Source: Tidjanibacter sp.
GTDB lineage: Bacteria > Bacteroidota > Bacteroidia > Bacteroidales > Rikenellaceae
Length of the DNA: 7,938 bases
Direction: 5' to 3'
Assembly: GCA_017628675.1 (NCBI GenBank)
Contig: JAGBYS010000214.1
Location: 1 to 7,938 of the forward strand
The notes under the pieces are model-generated. The model was not told the origin of the DNA and did no database searches. It saw only the letters and a list, made by a program, of their open reading frames with translations. Below are positions 5,801 to 7,938 of the stretch, one piece after another; the stretch's first letter is position 1; each line of letters begins with the position of its first letter. The position numbers and the translations under genes were made by a program.

Positions 5801-7732
5801 ACCATTAAGAATCTCTCGCAGCAGAACGCAGCTGGTACGGTAAAACATATGTACAGCGCAATCCACCAGTATGGTGGTACCGTTACCATTAAGGAGGGTG
5901 CTACTGTTAGCTGTCCTACCTACCGTAGCGTTCGCGTATTTTTTGGCACTCTCAATATCGAGGGTGGTGATTTCGAGGGCCAGGTTTGGATGCAGGGTAT
6001 TAATGATTCTGAGCTCAATATCTCGGGTGGTACCTTTGCACCTCGTGGTGTAGACGGCTCGTCGGTTTATATTGAGAATAGTAACAAAGAGGTTACCGTT
6101 GCTATCACTGGCGGTTATTTCACCACCAAGGTTGGTTGCGCTAACACTACCAAGGAAGGTGTTGTAGGCGCTATTACCGGTGGTACTTACACCGAGGCTG
6201 CTTGCAACGGTGGCGCAACCAAGGCTCTGCTCGCACAGGGCTATGCCTTTATTGCCAACGGCGACGGCACCTACACCGTAGATGTGGCAGTTTGTGACAT
6301 CAATAGAATTGGCTACCTCTCTCTCGAGGCTGCTCTTGCTGCTGCCAAGGATGGTGACACCATCAACATTTACGAGGGTACTCACACTCTGCCCGAGGGT
6401 CTTGGCAATAATATCGCTGTAACCCTCAAGGGTGCAGGTAAGGATAAGACCATCGTCAATGGCACCAAGAATGCTAACAACAATAATCAGCTCCCAGGTA
6501 ACTACGCAACCGGTATGACCCTCGTCCTCGAGGACCTCAACTACACTACCGTAAACGAGGGTTACTATGGTGGTTTCGGCGCTGCTAAATCGGTTACTTT
6601 CCGCAACAGTAAGATTGTTGGTCAGTTCTACTGCCACAGCGGTGCTCCCCACTACTTCTACGATTGTACCATCGATCCTCTGAATGGCTACCTCTACACC
6701 TACGCATCGAATGTAGAGATTGAGCGTTGCTACTTCGCTGCATCGCAGGGTAAGGCTCTTCAGGTTTATGCTGAGGGTCCCGGTACCTACAATGTAAACA
6801 TCAAGGATTGTACTTTCGAGGCTGCTAAACAGGCTACCACTTGGGATGGCAAACCCGTAACTGCAATTGACATCAATACCGCAAATGGTGCGAAATTCGT
6901 CGTTAATATTGATGGCTGCACCGCTACCGGTTTCCCCACTGGTCTCAATAGCGGTTCGTCGCTCTGGAACAACAAGGCTGCCTTTGGTGAATGGCTGACT
7001 CTCACTGTAGACGGCGTGAAGTTCATTGTTACCGCTGCTCAGTTCAAGGCTGCCGTTGAGGCAAAAGAGGCTGAGATCTATGTGGCAGGCGCAATCGACC
7101 TGAAAGATGTTGTTTTGGCCGGCTATAACGGTACCATCACCGGTGTTACCGCAAATGCTGCTTTGAGCACCCGCAACTTTGTTCCCGGTAACGATGAGGC
7201 TTACCAGCTCGGTGGCTCGAAGATCACCTTCAAGAATCTTGCAATCCAGCTGCCCACCAGCATTGATTGGATTAAGTCGGGCTTCGTACACGGTGACGAT
7301 ATCGTATTTGAGAAGTGTGCTTTTGAGGGTCAGGCAACTTTGAACGGCAATGGTAACTACACCTTCAACGAGTGTGAGTTTGTGAGCCCCGTTAGCGGCA
7401 ACTACGCTTCGTTCGTATATGGCGTAAACAAGGCTATCTTCAACAAGTGTGCCTTCAGCGGTGTTGACCGTGCGGCTAAAGTTTACGCTACAGGTGGCGA
7501 TCTGGATATTGAGTACAAGGGTTGTACCTACACCTCTACCACTACCAATAAGGCCGGTGTGGAGATCGATGCTACTTATGCAACCACTGTTGTTTATTTT
7601 GACAAGCACTGCTCGCAGACTGGTATGAACGGTCTTTATGCAGTGAAGGGTGGCAAAGCAACCGTAACTGTTGAGGGTACTGCAAATAGCGGTTTCAGCG
7701 CCGATGTTGAAGGCGAGATTGTTATTTGGTAA
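2840..7732 (+). CDS. Giant multidomain surface lipoprotein: fimbrillin-like head, GLUG modules, beta-helix segments
   Basis: The 1630-residue protein is probably a surface adhesin. Residues 1-18 are a lipoprotein signal (lipobox MVSC, Cys19), followed by the acidic tether SQEIDEQINAN, which fits outer-membrane export signals of this phylum. Residues about 34-290 resemble Bacteroidales fimbrillin-like domains (FTANTEDGASTRTS, later VIWNGEEKIAV, ending KKYLRNTVTTLAKAI). Two related modules follow (about 296-620 and 628-870). Each starts with an AGMxWF segment, then has GTFDGQNxTI and GLFG, then GLUG-type repeats such as FVGGVIGQAQG (485), IGGILGGVNG (555), VGGIVGFTNG (781) and IGGIVGYLYG (810). 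The rest forms three beta-helix-like segments, from about 878, 1158 and 1397, each opened by a short helical-looking motif. GYAFIANGDGTYTVDV ends the first. No catalytic motif, sortase signal or type IX C-terminal domain is visible. It has one TCA and no TTA or CTA codon. The start at 2840 gives a complete lipoprotein signal. An extracellular polysaccharide-active beta-helix enzyme is a weaker alternative. Confidence 0.9.
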   Translation: MKKIFYGFLALAGLAMVSCSQEIDEQINANTDSVKKIFTANTEDGASTRTSIALEEQTGNYVVIWNGEEKIAVNGVDYKVIEGAGTKNVTFGADVQGVEAATAEVYNAVYPNTAWVEGGLNLEHLKEQTALNATYGHGYAVTVSTTTKSDMDFKFKNALSFLRVRFSLADDAKEDAITIKTVTITADDYLWGSASDVNYATGEIGAVTNSGEAGKRIVYTAGEDVLLDRGENAIFDAVIAVPVNAKGRTLTIEITGENAWTGTPYTYKAEGVTKKYLRNTVTTLAKAIKPVEVQYVAEGVIRNNEGEWVISSVAGMEWFREQVESGKNVFKGQVVKLGDNIDLASVANFAPISYDQFFEGTFDGQNYTISNLNIARENDWCLGLFGAAKGATFKNIVFENANVAITNSSFAEGNGGMFGLLCGYATGTTTIDNITVNGTVKLQGETTHQGGQRIGTMIGHNVGNLTISNVSVDVEEGSYVSGYCFVGGVIGQAQGKVVVENVKSNIDVKGVQYHAGGLVGQIDNLATLTNCSSSANVSLSGARPIATTINDIARIGGILGGVNGSSTDKVTLTGCTFTGTLSSKTTADEVATAFDCRGLVGRSWGVNGGQVIIDGVVFEHIAGTDVYIVDGVYEIMGKAGMLWFANEVNVNKNNFSGKTVKVIADIDMTGAAWAPVGQTGATQFHGTFDGQNKTIKGLTISAPASYSTNYATGLFGWVETGAVIKNIVLDGAAINGYHYVGAIAGYTAGKAKIEGCEVKNSAIVADPNKKDTAGEFNGDKVGGIVGFTNGTNVINGNKVSNTTLKGYRHIGGIVGYLYGTAENNSVENVTITVDNSNNYKGYEIQSKYGVNSIAGVMSGTSNNNTGEATIEWGEIPAEKLTAVQTLNKQIAEGATTITLTEDVVAEEGEIITIASGKSVTIDLNGKTISQDMECTGSYSFIENKGDLTITGNGVISLVDAGEGDSNFGWGSYTISNNGGNLVIESGVTIKNLSQQNAAGTVKHMYSAIHQYGGTVTIKEGATVSCPTYRSVRVFFGTLNIEGGDFEGQVWMQGINDSELNISGGTFAPRGVDGSSVYIENSNKEVTVAITGGYFTTKVGCANTTKEGVVGAITGGTYTEAACNGGATKALLAQGYAFIANGDGTYTVDVAVCDINRIGYLSLEAALAAAKDGDTINIYEGTHTLPEGLGNNIAVTLKGAGKDKTIVNGTKNANNNNQLPGNYATGMTLVLEDLNYTTVNEGYYGGFGAAKSVTFRNSKIVGQFYCHSGAPHYFYDCTIDPLNGYLYTYASNVEIERCYFAASQGKALQVYAEGPGTYNVNIKDCTFEAAKQATTWDGKPVTAIDINTANGAKFVVNIDGCTATGFPTGLNSGSSLWNNKAAFGEWLTLTVDGVKFIVTAAQFKAAVEAKEAEIYVAGAIDLKDVVLAGYNGTITGVTANAALSTRNFVPGNDEAYQLGGSKITFKNLAIQLPTSIDWIKSGFVHGDDIVFEKCAFEGQATLNGNGNYTFNECEFVSPVSGNYASFVYGVNKAIFNKCAFSGVDRAAKVYATGGDLDIEYKGCTYTSTTTNKAGVEIDATYATTVVYFDKHCSQTGMNGLYAVKGGKATVTVEGTANSGFSADVEGEIVIW

Positions 7733-7774
7733 TCCCCAAATGTTAAGCGAAACACAAACTTTTAGAATAAACAA

Positions 7775-7938
7775 ATGAAAAAGATATTTTATATATTGGT
7801 TAGTGCTATCGTTGCTTTGGGCGCTGTAGCATGTAACAATGAAATTGAAGAGAATATCGAGGCAAATCGCAGTGAGGGTGTATCCTTCACTGCAAGCCTC
7901 GATGAAACCGCCAGCCGTGTGCTGATTGGCGACCTGAC
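7775..7938 (+). CDS. Second fimbrillin-like surface lipoprotein, N-terminus (3' truncated by window)
   Basis: ATG 7775 opens a frame that runs off the window after 54 full codons. MKKIFYILVSAIVALGAVAC is a lipoprotein signal with lipobox AVAC (Cys20). The tether NNEIEENIEAN aligns with SQEIDEQINAN of the preceding protein (pattern CxxEI[DE]ExIxAN). Then VSFTASLDETASRVLIGDL resembles the start of fimbrillin-like domains (FTA...R). It begins 42 bp after the previous stop, with an A-rich AATAAACAA before ATG and no terminator in the gap, so co-transcription is likely. It looks like a paralogue in a tandem set. Codon use (ATA, TTG, AGT) is less biased than in its neighbour. Its length and downstream domains are not visible. 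Confidence 0.85.
   Translation, partial: MKKIFYILVSAIVALGAVACNNEIEENIEANRSEGVSFTASLDETASRVLIGDL

Noticed and set aside
4532..7774. 1080-residue open frame on the minus strand opposite the large lipoprotein gene
   Set aside because: Its codons are the exact reverse complements of the sense codons, so it is open only because the sense gene avoids TTA, CTA and TCA. The product has no recognisable features, and the sense protein has a lipoprotein signal and ordered repeats.

Overview
The window looks like a chromosomal stretch from a member of the order Bacteroidales (Bacteroidota), probably a gut-type genome. The Rho C-terminus is of the Bacteroidota kind. Start codons lack Shine-Dalgarno sequences and follow A-rich leaders. 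One promoter fits the Bacteroides-type TTTG / TAnnTTTG pattern. Fimbrillin-like surface lipoproteins are hallmarks of the order. The genus cannot be fixed from this sequence; an Alistipes-like or Rikenellaceae relative is a guess.

Layout, all genes on the + strand. (1) 1-282: the 3' end of rho. (2) 308-1129: a secreted S1/P1-type zinc nuclease with all nine expected metal ligands. (3) 1130-1439: tRNA-Gly(CCC), preceded by a GC-rich hairpin. It is followed by a mosaic of tRNA-derived fragments (one inverted, one direct copy of the 3' end) and a small interspersed G/C-run repeat, which looks like an old integration or recombination scar. (4) 1440-2120: a PnuC-family vitamin or NAD-precursor transporter, closed by a strong hairpin at 2160-2209. 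(5) 2121-2638: a gene-free regulatory region of about 520 bp. It carries a good Bacteroidales promoter, an inverted repeat over the -7 element, a long alternating purine-pyrimidine tract with 22-bp-spaced direct repeats, a run of nine C, and a nearly G-free leader. (6) 2639-2788: a 49-residue acidic Gly/Trp-rich peptide gene, absent from ORF lists that use a 60-residue cutoff. (7) 2840-7732: a 1630-residue surface lipoprotein with a fimbrillin-like head, two GLUG-type modules and three beta-helix-like segments. (8) 7775-7938: the start of a second lipoprotein with the same N-terminal tether.

The last three genes look like one transcription unit (gaps of 51 and 42 bp, no terminator between them) driven from the long leader. 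It would make surface adhesin or fimbrial-tip-like proteins. Very strong codon bias in the large gene suggests high expression. The most interesting parts are the small peptide heading the operon, the unusual promoter-leader DNA (Z-prone tract plus poly-C), and the scrambled tRNA flank.
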